This document shows positions 51,531-59,598 of a DNA stretch of 64,000 nucleotides, in pieces (positions within the stretch are counted from its first letter, which is position 1; each line of letters begins with the position of its first letter). Made by a program: the position numbers and the translations under genes. The notes under the pieces are model-generated. The model was not told the DNA's origin. It saw only the letters and a list, made by a program, of their open reading frames with translations, and did no database searches. The stretch covers positions 372,001 through 436,000 of the forward strand of contig DASPKM010000013.1 in assembly GCA_035628135.1 (NCBI GenBank), read 5' to 3'. The DNA is from DASPKM01 sp035628135 (GTDB taxonomy: Bacteria > Bacteroidota > Bacteroidia > Chitinophagales > Chitinophagaceae).

Positions 51531-52874
51531 TCATGGTTTTGCAGTTGGTGTTGATACAAACCGCGTCAGGAAATAAATGCCGATGAATACAGCCAGCACG
51601 CCCAACCCGACGATGGCAAACATGGGCGTACTGATGGCGATGCTGATGCCCACAAAGATATAGGCTGCTATGAAGATGAGGGGCATAAGCGGGTACAGCT
51701 TCATGGTGTATATACCGGTTTTATCGAGGTGCCGGGTGCGCTTTCGCAGTATAAAGATGGTGCCGGCGGAGAAGGCCATGCCTATGGAATCGAGGAAGAT
51801 GGTGAAGCTGAGGATCCTTTCGAAAGTATTGGCAAAGAACAGCACGATGATGCAAATGGCCGCGAATACGGTGAGGCTTACAGTGAGCACGTCTTTTTTC
51901 TCCTCGCGCTTTTTGAATGCAGCGGGCAGGATACCGTCCTCGCTCATAGCGTACATGACCCTGGGATTGCTGAGCAGCAGCACGTTTACGTAGGCCAGCA
52001 CGGCTATGAACAATAAAATGGAGATGGCGTATTTGCCCGCGGGGCCGAACAATTTCTCAGCAATGATGGCGGCGATGCCGCGGGAGGTTTTGAGTTCCTG
52101 GAAGCCGATGATGTTGTAATAGGCAAAGTTCACGGCCAGGTATAGGGCAATAATCACGAGGATGCCGATGAAAATGCCTTTGGGCATGGTCCTGCGGGGG
52201 TTGACGACCTCGCCGCCGAAGTTGATGGTTTGCTGGTAACCCCCATAGGTAAACGAAACTGCCACCAGTGCCAGGCCGAACGATTTGATAACGTCGCTCC
52301 ATGATGCATTGACCGCCGCGGCCGGCGTTGGGGCGGGGGCTTGATTATAATGCTCGGGGAAAAATAAAGCGGCAATGAGCATGAGCAACATGCCGATCTT
52401 TATGATCATTAATACGTTTTGCGTTTTGGAGCTCATGCGAAGGCCCATGAGGTTTACACCATAGAAGAGGATGATAGCCGTCATAGCGATAAGGGACCGT
52501 ATGAAATCGGTGGGTGGCGAGTTGAATATGATCTGTGAAATGTATTCACTGCCTATGAGCGCCACGCCGGAAAGCGAAGCGGCGTTGGAAATGAGGATGA
52601 TGCAGTTGATGCCAAAGGCGATGGACGGGTGATAGCATTCGGCAAAAATCTTATAATAACCACCTATAACGGGGAACCTGGAACCTATTTCGGCATAGGT
52701 GAGTGCGCCGCAAAGCGCGATAAAGCCGCCGGCTATCCATGCGGTAAAATAAATGCCGGGCGTTAAAGCGTCCTCAGCTGAGTTGGATGCGGTGCGAAAG
52801 ATCCCCATGCCTATGACCAGGCCGATAACGATCATGGTCAGGTCGAAGAGGTTGAGTTTATTTAGCTTTGCCAT
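51531..52874 (-). CDS. APC-family amino-acid permease
   Basis: 447 residues with about 12 membrane helices. The N-terminal LTMIVIGLVIGMGIFRTASNSAEDA carries the unwound helix-1 substrate motif (GxGIF), and the later SFTYGGYQQTINFGGEVVNPRRTMPKGI is the conserved helix 6-loop region of the LAT/APC type. Imports or exchanges amino acids across the inner membrane. Directly followed by the Cys/Met PLP enzyme with 3 bases between, suggesting uptake and breakdown of the same amino acid. Confidence 0.9.
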   Translation of the reverse strand: MAKLNKLNLFDLTMIVIGLVIGMGIFRTASNSAEDALTPGIYFTAWIAGGFIALCGALTYAEIGSRFPVIGGYYKIFAECYHPSIAFGINCIILISNAASLSGVALIGSEYISQIIFNSPPTDFIRSLIAMTAIILFYGVNLMGLRMSSKTQNVLMIIKIGMLLMLIAALFFPEHYNQAPAPTPAAAVNASWSDVIKSFGLALVAVSFTYGGYQQTINFGGEVVNPRRTMPKGIFIGILVIIALYLAVNFAYYNIIGFQELKTSRGIAAIIAEKLFGPAGKYAISILLFIAVLAYVNVLLLSNPRVMYAMSEDGILPAAFKKREEKKDVLTVSLTVFAAICIIVLFFANTFERILSFTIFLDSIGMAFSAGTIFILRKRTRHLDKTGIYTMKLYPLMPLIFIAAYIFVGISIAISTPMFAIVGLGVLAVFIGIYFLTRFVSTPTAKP

Positions 52875-52936
52875 TGCCTGAAAATAAAGAAATATTCAGT
52901 TTATTACCGGCGTTATAAAAAAACCAATGATTCTGC

Positions 52937-55009
52937 ATGAAGAAAGGATGTATTGTTATTTTGATGATGGTATGCTGTTGGTCGGCAAAGGCCCAGGAAA
53001 GGGTGGCTGCCGATACTGCCAGGGTTGATACTTTGGCGCAGGTGATCGTTACGGGATTTGAGCAAAACAGGAACCGTATGGTAAGCGGTACGTCGGTAAA
53101 CGTGCAGTACCATAACGATGCTGATTTTAATAATAAGGTTTCGCTGGTGCATGCTTTTAATACTGCTGCGGGCGTGCGCATGGAAGAGCGCTCGCCGGGG
53201 AGTTACCGTCTCAATATCCGCGGCAGCACGCTCCGGTCGCCATTTGGCGTGCGCAATGTGAAAGTATATTGGAACGATATACCATTGACCGACCCTGGCG
53301 GTAATACTTACCTGAACCAGCTTGCATTCAATAATTTTTCCAGCATAGAAATCCACAAGGGACCGGCCGCCAGTTTGTACGGGGCAGGCACTGGAGGATT
53401 GTTACTGATACAAACGCTGGACAATAACCGCAGGCACATGACGGTGGAGTACATGGCGGGCAGCTACGGATTGCAAAACATTTTTGCAACAGCGCGTACG
53501 GGGCAATCAAACAGCAGGGGCCTTATAACCTTTGCGCATAACCAGCACGATGGGTACAGGAACCAATCTGCCATGCGCCGGAACAATTTTTCCTGGTCAT
53601 CTTCTTTTAAAGTCTCGCCGAGGCAGGAGTTAAGGGCGAACGTGCTGTTCACCGATCTTTTTTATCAAACGCCCGGTGGCCTTACCAAAGCGGAGTTCGA
53701 CGTCAATCCACGTGCGGCGCGGCCTGCGGCGGGAGGCTTTCCCAGCGCGGAGCAAGCCAGGGCTGCCATTTATCAAAAAAACTTATTAGCGGGTGTGCAG
53801 CACCGTTACCAACTGGATACGCATTGGTTCAACAATACATCGGTATATGTTGCGTATGCGGAGATAAAGAACCCGGCCATCCGCAATTATGAAAGGAGGA
53901 GTGAGCCGCATGCAGGGGCAAGGTCTGTATTTGGATGGCAGCAAAAGAACCCAGGCAATGAAATAAAACTGGTGGCGGGGGCTGAGCTGCAATATGGTTT
54001 TTTCAATACCAGCGTATTCAATAACCGGCAGGGCAACCCCGATACTTTGCAAACCGACGACGATATACGGTATAATACCTATGTCATTTTCACGCAGGCC
54101 GATCTTGTATTTGATAATAAATGGTTCATTACCGCCGGAACGAGCGTTAACAGGACTAAAGTGGAGTTTACGAGGCTGAACAAATATCCCGTGACAACGC
54201 AGGAAAAAACCTACGGCCGTGAGTGGGCTCCAAGGATATCGGTATTGAGAAAGCTGAGTGAAGCATTTTCGGTGCTTGGTATAGTATCAAAAGGGTTTTC
54301 ACCGCCTTCGATGGCTGAGTTACTGCCTTCTACGGGGGTTATCAGCACGCACCTGGAGGCAGAAAGGGGTTGGAATTATGAAGCAATTGTACGGCATAAT
54401 ACAAACCTCCCGAATGGTTTTTTGCATGTCGATGTATCAGCTTATTATTTCAGTTTGAAAAATACCCTGGTAGTAAGAAAAGATGCCTCAGGTGCAGATT
54501 TTTTCATCAATGCGGGGGATACGAAACAAAAAGGGATCGAGGCCAGCTTAACTTTCCTGAAGAATTTCGACGGCTTCCTGGACAATATATACATGGAAGC
54601 CGGCTACACGTATAGTCATTTCCGTTATGGAAGCTTTGTAAAGGACACGATTGATTTTTCAGGAAAGACCTTGCCCAGTGTTCCCGGCAATATTTTCTCA
54701 GTGCTGATGGACTTTCGGGCGAATAACGGATTGTACACGTATGCATCCTATTACTACGCTTCAAGAATATTTTTAAACGACGCCAACACCGCAAGTGCCA
54801 AGCCTTATCATTTGCTGGGATGGAGGTTGGGATGGCAAAGGTCGCTGGGCAGGTGGGTGAAGTTTAGCATTTATGCAGGCGCGGATAATTTGCTGGACCA
54901 GGTGTACAGCCTGGGCAATGATATCAATGATCCGCGCGGCCGGTATTATAATACTGCTCCGCGAAGAAACTATTATGCTGGCATCGCGTTGAGCACGCCG
55001 GGGAAATAA
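52937..55009 (+). CDS. TonB-dependent outer-membrane receptor
   Basis: 690 residues: signal peptide (MKKGCIVILMMVCCWSAKA), short N-terminal stretch, plug (about 35-150) with SYRLNIRGSTLRSPFGVRNVKVYWNDIPLTDPGGNTYLNQL and SSIEIHKGPAASLYGAGTGGLLLIQT, then a beta barrel. No partner SusD-like gene is adjacent, so it is of the siderophore/vitamin group rather than the glycan type. Substrate unknown; the cobalamin riboswitch and btuB downstream may hint at a corrinoid-linked role but are separately controlled. 62-base divergent gap from the permease. Confidence 0.88.
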   Translation: MKKGCIVILMMVCCWSAKAQERVAADTARVDTLAQVIVTGFEQNRNRMVSGTSVNVQYHNDADFNNKVSLVHAFNTAAGVRMEERSPGSYRLNIRGSTLRSPFGVRNVKVYWNDIPLTDPGGNTYLNQLAFNNFSSIEIHKGPAASLYGAGTGGLLLIQTLDNNRRHMTVEYMAGSYGLQNIFATARTGQSNSRGLITFAHNQHDGYRNQSAMRRNNFSWSSSFKVSPRQELRANVLFTDLFYQTPGGLTKAEFDVNPRAARPAAGGFPSAEQARAAIYQKNLLAGVQHRYQLDTHWFNNTSVYVAYAEIKNPAIRNYERRSEPHAGARSVFGWQQKNPGNEIKLVAGAELQYGFFNTSVFNNRQGNPDTLQTDDDIRYNTYVIFTQADLVFDNKWFITAGTSVNRTKVEFTRLNKYPVTTQEKTYGREWAPRISVLRKLSEAFSVLGIVSKGFSPPSMAELLPSTGVISTHLEAERGWNYEAIVRHNTNLPNGFLHVDVSAYYFSLKNTLVVRKDASGADFFINAGDTKQKGIEASLTFLKNFDGFLDNIYMEAGYTYSHFRYGSFVKDTIDFSGKTLPSVPGNIFSVLMDFRANNGLYTYASYYYASRIFLNDANTASAKPYHLLGWRLGWQRSLGRWVKFSIYAGADNLLDQVYSLGNDINDPRGRYYNTAPRRNYYAGIALSTPGK

Positions 55010-55010
55010 T

Positions 55011-55043
55011 CACCACTCACTACTCGCAACTCACAACTTACAC
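55011..55043. repeat. Family A repeat, half copy
   Basis: caccactcactactcgcaac followed by tcacaacttacac matches the right arm of the family A palindromes. It lies directly behind the TonB receptor and in front of the cobalamin riboswitch. Confidence 0.6.
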
Positions 55044-55100
55044 CGCGGTGTGCATAATTCGTATTTGAAGCAATCGCACCATTCTTCTACATTTGCACTG

Positions 55101-55303
55101 TTCCTGGTTTCCCGGTAGTGATATTTCCGGGATTAAAAGGGAAGCCGGTTAAAGTCCGGCGCTATCCCCGTAGCTGTAAGTTTCGTGAATGGTATCGATA
55201 ATTGGCCATTCGCCATTGACGCCCGCTCTGCAAAATGCCACTGTCTCCAAACGGGGGACGGGAAGGCAAGGGCCGAGAAACAAGCCAGAAGACCTGCCAG
55301 GGC
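55101..55303 (+). promoter_or_regulatory. Cobalamin (adenosylcobalamin-type) riboswitch
   Basis: About 200 bases with the conserved blocks of the cobalamin riboswitch in order: a P1 stem (cctgg 55103-55107 with ccagg 55297-55301), aagggaagccggtt with aaagtccggcgctatccccg (P3/P4 and the core), tagctgtaag, then gccactgtc, gacgggaaggc, and the 3' signature aagccagaagacctgcc. It ends about 108 bases before the btuB start and should reduce btuB expression when cobalamin is abundant. Confidence 0.95.
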
Positions 55304-55410
55304 AATATTTATTCATTCACGGCTTTCGGGTGAAAAGCAGGGAATGTAAAAGCTGGCAAGGCATTTACTTTCTCATCATTATTCCGGAAGCAGTCACAAA
55401 AACATTGAAC

Positions 55411-57561
55411 ATGCAAAAAAGCATCTTTGTTGTGGCTGCGATGATCATCAGCAGCCCTCTCCTCGCGCAGGACTCGACCCGCGTAAAACAATTGAACGAA
55501 GTGGTGGTAATAGCCACCCGCACTGAAAAAAAAGTACTGGACGCGCCCAAGAGCGTGACCGTTATTACATCAAGGGATTTTCAGCAGCTGCCTTACCAGA
55601 ACGTGGGCGATTTGCTAAGCCGGCATGAAGGCATTTTTGTTACCGGCGCAACACAAAATCCCGGCGCCTTGCAGTACCTGTACCTGCGCGGCTCCGATGC
55701 CAGGCAAACATTGATAATGGTAGACGGCGTAAAGCTGAGCGATGCCTCAACCGTGGACAATGCGATCGACGTGAGCGAATTGTCGCTGGCGAACATAGAG
55801 CGCATCGAAATTGTGCGCGGTTCACAAGGAACGCTGTATGGTTCTTCGGCCATCGGCGGCTCCATCAATATCATCACCAAAAAACATACGAAGCAGGGCG
55901 TGAACGGCAATGCCAGCTTGCAGGCCGGAACATTCGGGTCAAAGACATTCGCCACTAACAACTTGGTGAACGTTGGGTACAGCGGCGGCTCCGGTATTTA
56001 TATAAGAGGGGGCTATGCCAATACCATCAGCGATGGATTGAACGCGACCATCGACAACGGGACCAACACCAGCGGGTTCAAAGGCAATGAGCGCGATGGG
56101 TTCAACAAGCACGATGCCTCGGTTAAAGCAGGTTTTGAAAAAAATGGTTGGGATGCTTATGCGGCCTACCGGAGGGTGCAGCAAAAAGCAGACATCGATG
56201 ACGGCGCCTACCGCGACGATGAGAACTATGTTGTGCAGTATACGAGGAATGTATATTCCTATGGGATTGCCAAGACGATCAACAAAGGGCTTTCACTGAA
56301 ATTCTTCGGAGGTTACACCGATACTGAACGCAGGGTAGATGACGACTCATCGTTCATCGCAAGCAATCCATCAACTTATGATGGCACCGTATTAAAAAGC
56401 AAGTACACCGGGAACTATTTATCGAACGAAGCGCAGGCCGACATCAATTTTAAAAATCTCTCGATTGTGGCAGGCGCGGGTGTAACCGTCGAAAAGATGA
56501 ACGTGAACTCGGACCTGTTCTTTCGTTCATTCAATTTTACATCTACCACCAAATACGATACGCTGGGCATTAAAGCCACCACTGCTTTTGGTTATGCGCG
56601 GGCAGACTGGAAGCTTCCTTTTGCGGGTGAACAGTATTTAAACCTCGGCGGGGGATTGCGGTTCAGCAACCACAGCCAGTTCGGTAATTTTATTACGTTC
56701 GAGATCAATCCCTCTGTTAAGGCAAGTGCTAACACACTTGTATATGCGAATTTTTCAAAGGGGTTCAATGCTCCTTCGCTTTACCAGCAGTTTGCGCCCG
56801 AGAGTGATTTTACTTCCGGCATCAGCAGGGGTAATAACAGGCTGAAAGCTGAGGAGTCTTTTACAGCTGAGGCGGGGGTCAAGAGCATTATCGAGAACAT
56901 CATTTCATTTAATCTATCAGTATATCACAACCAGGTGGAGCATTATATCGACTATGCTTATTTATGGGAAAGGAACAAGCCTGTGAGTTCGCTGGGCTTC
57001 ATGGACTACCGTGGGGATGTTTACCTGAACACCGGAAAGATGCTGACCACTGGTTTTGAGCTCGGCATACAGGTGGCGCCTTCGTCTAAGTTCGAGATTG
57101 GGGCAAATGCCAGTATCAACCTCGGCAAGTTGGAATACGATCCCTTCGCGATCGACACCGTTAAAACACAAGGCTACCAGGTGCAATTGTATGGCAATGG
57201 GGCATTTTTGAACACCGGCGGTGAAGTGAACGTGAAAGGGCTGGTGCGCAGGCCTTCTACCATTGTAAACATCAATGCCAGCTACAAACCTGTGCAATCA
57301 CTCCGCTTTATGCTGGACATACGCGGGAGCGGCCAACGCAACGATATATTTTATGATCCTAATCTCGGCCCCTTTGGCGCGCTGGGCCGTAACAGCATCA
57401 AGGGGTATACTTTAGTGAACCTTGCTGGCTTTTATACCATTACAAAGAATGTATCGGTAAATGTGCAGTTCAACAATATTTTTAATAAGCAGTATAATGA
57501 TATCAATGGTTTTACGATGAGGGGCAGGAATGTTTGGTTGGGTTTGAACCTGAATTTATAA
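55411..57561 (+). CDS. btuB: TonB-dependent vitamin B12 receptor
   Basis: 716 residues from ATG at 55411, chosen because it opens a signal peptide (MQKSIFVVAAMIISSPLLA) after the riboswitch; the frame is open 74 codons further up but runs through the riboswitch. TonB box region LNEVVVIATRTEKKVLDAPKSV, plug with YLYLRGSDARQTLIMVDGVKLSDAS and RIEIVRGSQGTLYGSSAIGGSINIITKK, then a 22-strand barrel ending GRNVWLGLNLNL. The cobalamin riboswitch in its leader makes a corrinoid substrate very likely. btuCDF/btuG-type partners are not in the window. Confidence 0.93.
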   Translation: MQKSIFVVAAMIISSPLLAQDSTRVKQLNEVVVIATRTEKKVLDAPKSVTVITSRDFQQLPYQNVGDLLSRHEGIFVTGATQNPGALQYLYLRGSDARQTLIMVDGVKLSDASTVDNAIDVSELSLANIERIEIVRGSQGTLYGSSAIGGSINIITKKHTKQGVNGNASLQAGTFGSKTFATNNLVNVGYSGGSGIYIRGGYANTISDGLNATIDNGTNTSGFKGNERDGFNKHDASVKAGFEKNGWDAYAAYRRVQQKADIDDGAYRDDENYVVQYTRNVYSYGIAKTINKGLSLKFFGGYTDTERRVDDDSSFIASNPSTYDGTVLKSKYTGNYLSNEAQADINFKNLSIVAGAGVTVEKMNVNSDLFFRSFNFTSTTKYDTLGIKATTAFGYARADWKLPFAGEQYLNLGGGLRFSNHSQFGNFITFEINPSVKASANTLVYANFSKGFNAPSLYQQFAPESDFTSGISRGNNRLKAEESFTAEAGVKSIIENIISFNLSVYHNQVEHYIDYAYLWERNKPVSSLGFMDYRGDVYLNTGKMLTTGFELGIQVAPSSKFEIGANASINLGKLEYDPFAIDTVKTQGYQVQLYGNGAFLNTGGEVNVKGLVRRPSTIVNINASYKPVQSLRFMLDIRGSGQRNDIFYDPNLGPFGALGRNSIKGYTLVNLAGFYTITKNVSVNVQFNNIFNKQYNDINGFTMRGRNVWLGLNLNL

Positions 57562-57650
57562 GCACTCCAAACGTACGTCATGCCAAGGTCCTGGTAAGGT
57601 ACTAGCTTGCCGCTAGTTGCAAGTATCTATGCTTTGACAATTTGACTGAT

Positions 57651-57690
57651 AAGGCGCCGGCGTTGTTTAGCACTGGCGCCTTTGTTGATT
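57651..57690 (+). terminator. Probable terminator after btuB
   Basis: aaggcgcc (57651-57658) pairs perfectly with ggcgcctt (57675-57682) around a partly self-complementary loop, followed by a T-rich stretch. It lies about 90 bases after the btuB stop. Confidence 0.7.
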
Positions 57691-57698
57691 TTTTGGCG

Positions 57699-57706
57699 TA
57701 ATTTTG
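57699..57706 (+). promoter_or_regulatory. Candidate -7 box for tRNA-Arg
   Basis: TAATTTTG, a TAnnTTTG match 52 bases before the tRNA 5' end, right after the btuB terminator. No clear -33 box. Confidence 0.35.
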
Positions 57707-57758
57707 CTGGCCATTGCGGTAAAATGTTGCAGGCAATGCGATCCAGCTTACAAATAAT

Positions 57759-57830
57759 GGTCCCGTAGTACAATGGATAGTACGCAAGTCTCCGGAACTT
57801 GATATCCCAGTTCGATTCTGGGCGGGACTA
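57759..57830 (+). tRNA. tRNA-Arg (anticodon CCG)
   Basis: 72 bases folding into a full cloverleaf: acceptor stem 57759-57765 with 57823-57129 equivalents at 57823-57829 (one G-T pair at the end), D stem gtac/gtac, anticodon stem caagt/acttg with loop ctccgga (anticodon CCG at 57792-57794, reading CGG), 4-base variable loop, T stem cccag/ctggg with loop ttcgatt, discriminator A. The CCA end is not encoded. Confidence 0.95.
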
Positions 57831-57836
57831 CCTGAG

Positions 57837-57876
57837 AGGACAAAATCAGATTTTTTTGATTTTGTCCTTTTTTATT
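57837..57876 (+). terminator. Strong intrinsic terminator after tRNA-Arg
   Basis: A perfect 12-bp stem (aggacaaaatca 57837-57848, tgattttgtcct 57857-57868), 8-base loop, and a T run. It is symmetrical enough (A-rich on the left) to be bidirectional. Confidence 0.9.
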
Positions 57877-57950
57877 GCTGGTTATAATCCCTTGTCTAAT
57901 GCTATAGCTATTGAAAGAAATACTATTTTCCAATCTCCAAACCCGTTTTT

Positions 57951-58406
57951 ATGAAAGATGAGACGATCAACGAGCCGCTTTATAAATACATACAGGATGA
58001 AATTAATAAAGCAGAAAAGAAAAGTGATAAGTTCCGAGCGTTCTTCTATACTTCGCGGGTAATTCAAATTCTGCTTGCCTCTGCGGTTACTATAATGGCT
58101 GGGATTTCAGAAAAGGGCGAAAAAAACGAGTGGCTGCTATATCTAGGAGCAGCTATCACAATTATAGCAGGGCTAGAGACACTTTTCCAATTTGAACTAA
58201 AAAGTAGCACTTACAAACTAATCCTTTACGAATTGCGAGAAATTAGAACTGAAATCATACATCTGCTTCTGAAGAAAGATCGGCTTGATGCTTCTGACCT
58301 GGATAACTTTTTTCAAAAATATAGATCGATTAAAGGTTCAGCCAGGCAAATGATACTTAAGGAGAGGCAGTTTCGAAATCCGGGAAGTGCCAGTACCACA
58401 ACTTGA
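57951..58406 (+). CDS. SLATT/DUF4231-like membrane protein
   Basis: 151 residues: charged N-terminal helix (1-30), two membrane helices (about 35-51 and 61-79), then a cytoplasmic helical tail with STYKLILYELREIRTEIIHLLLKKDRL. This layout and the YxxxRxxxxxE-like segment after helix 2 fit the SLATT/DUF4231 group, membrane effectors often linked to nucleotide-signalling conflict systems. No cyclase, reverse transcriptase or nuclease gene is next to it. It sits just behind a tRNA-Arg and its terminator, a common landing site for transferred DNA, and its codon use looks more A-rich than its neighbours. Confidence 0.55.
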   Translation: MKDETINEPLYKYIQDEINKAEKKSDKFRAFFYTSRVIQILLASAVTIMAGISEKGEKNEWLLYLGAAITIIAGLETLFQFELKSSTYKLILYELREIRTEIIHLLLKKDRLDASDLDNFFQKYRSIKGSARQMILKERQFRNPGSASTTT

Positions 58407-58529
58407 AAAGTGAACGAGGCAGACAGCTTGTATAGAGGCGTTTGAATTTGATCCACGGTTTAATGTTTTTATACTGATAGCAGAAAAGATAAATCTGAGG
58501 ATCTTGCATAGCGACTATTTCTGCATTTA

Positions 58530-58706
58530 TTATCGACGATTACGTAAAATAAATCTGATTTTTCCTTTACCCTTTTCGGTAAGGCTCCACTTTACGCAGT
58601 GTTGAAGATTTATCTCCCCTGCTTTGATAAGGAAATTGCAGAAGCCGTTTGTCCGCTTTACAAAACTCACGTTTAAGTGGTACTGCTTACCTATTTGCGC
58701 GTCCAT
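58530..58706 (-). CDS. Possible 58-aa basic protein
   Basis: ATG at 58706 to TAA at 58530 reads MDAQIGKQYHLNVSFVKRTN, then a segment with three Cys (CNFLIKAG, QHCVKWSL) and a strongly basic end (KGKGKIRFILRNRR). Alternating hydrophobic/charged residues fit a small beta-rich or nucleic-acid-binding protein, but I do not recognise it. It is divergent from the RsbQ-like gene and could be a remnant. Confidence 0.3.
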   Translation of the reverse strand: MDAQIGKQYHLNVSFVKRTNGFCNFLIKAGEINLQHCVKWSLTEKGKGKIRFILRNRR

Positions 58707-58723
58707 TACACACGCCGTGTCGC

Positions 58724-58731
58724 TAATTTTG
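58724..58731 (+). promoter_or_regulatory. Candidate -7 box for the RsbQ-kinase-regulator unit
   Basis: TAATTTTG (TAnnTTTG match) 48 bases before the hydrolase ATG. A TTTG lies 26 bases upstream, longer than the usual spacing. Confidence 0.4.
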
Positions 58732-58779
58732 CGTAAACATCTTTTTGTTTAACTTGCGCACATACCATCAAAATCAATA

Positions 58780-59598
58780 ATGCAACAAACAATCAGCAAA
58801 TCCATTGCTGCCAGGAATAATGTACACGTATCAGGCAAGGGAACTCAGCCAATGTTGTTTGCCCATGGGTTTGGCTGCGATCAGAACATGTGGCGGTTCA
58901 TCACTCCAGCTTTTGAAAATGATTTTAAGATCATCCTGTTTGACTACGTAGGAGCCGGAAAATCAGATATTTCAGCCTATAACGCCGAACGTTATGCATC
59001 GCTGCAGGGCTATGCGCGGGATGTGCTCGAGATATGCGAAGAACTGCAGTTGAGTGATGTGATCTTCGTTGGCCATTCGGTGAGCGCCATGATTGGATTA
59101 TTAGCGGCCATTGAAGAGCCCGGTTATTTCAGCAGGCTGATCATGATTGGACCTTCTCCCAGCTATATCAATGATAAGGGATACAAGGGTGGCTTTTCAA
59201 AACAGGATATCGAAGGATTGCTGGAAACAATGGAGAAGAACTACATTGGCTGGGCAAATTTCATGGCGCCGAACATCATGGGGCATAAAGAAAAGCCACA
59301 CCTGGGGAAGGAACTGGCGGAAAGCTTTTGTTCAACCGATCCGGTCATTGCCCGGCAGTTTGCGGAAGCCACTTTCTTTTCAGACAATCGCGCCGACCTC
59401 AAAAAGAATAAAATACCCTCATTGCTGATGCAATGCTCCGAAGACATCATTGCACCGATGGAAGTTGGGGATTACCTCTCGCACAACATGCCCCATAGTA
59501 CATTGCGCGTGATGAAGGCTACCGGTCATTGCCCGCACATGAGCGAGCCCGAAGAGACCATCGCCCTGATAAAAGAGTATCTATCAACAACCGTGTAA
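58780..59598 (+). CDS. RsbQ-like alpha/beta hydrolase
   Basis: 272 residues, close in layout to Bacillus RsbQ and plant D14/KAI2 receptors. Predicted catalytic triad S100 (VGHSVS), D222 (CSEDIIAP) and H250 (ATGHCPH), matching the RsbQ spacing, with the oxyanion FAHGFGCDQNMWRF. RsbQ uses an unknown small hydrophobic molecule to activate the PAS-containing phosphatase RsbP; here the very next gene, overlapping by one base (TAATG), encodes a PAS-domain kinase. That arrangement suggests the hydrolase generates or senses the ligand for the PAS domain. Confidence 0.88.
   Translation: MQQTISKSIAARNNVHVSGKGTQPMLFAHGFGCDQNMWRFITPAFENDFKIILFDYVGAGKSDISAYNAERYASLQGYARDVLEICEELQLSDVIFVGHSVSAMIGLLAAIEEPGYFSRLIMIGPSPSYINDKGYKGGFSKQDIEGLLETMEKNYIGWANFMAPNIMGHKEKPHLGKELAESFCSTDPVIARQFAEATFFSDNRADLKKNKIPSLLMQCSEDIIAPMEVGDYLSHNMPHSTLRVMKATGHCPHMSEPEETIALIKEYLSTTV

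Larger units (their letters stand above)
58407..58779. other. 373-base gap between the SLATT-like gene and the RsbQ-like gene
   Basis: Contains the possible 58-codon minus-strand frame at 58530-58706 and a candidate -7 box at 58724-58731. Otherwise nothing recognisable; the segment is AT-rich and may hold remains of inserted DNA. Confidence 0.5.

Noticed and set aside
55189..55410. N-terminal extension of btuB by 74 codons
   Set aside because: The frame runs through the cobalamin riboswitch; the signal peptide starts at 55411.
57601..57617. Perfect actagc/gctagt inverted repeat as a terminator
   Set aside because: Short stem with no T run after it; the stronger stem at 57651 is the better terminator.
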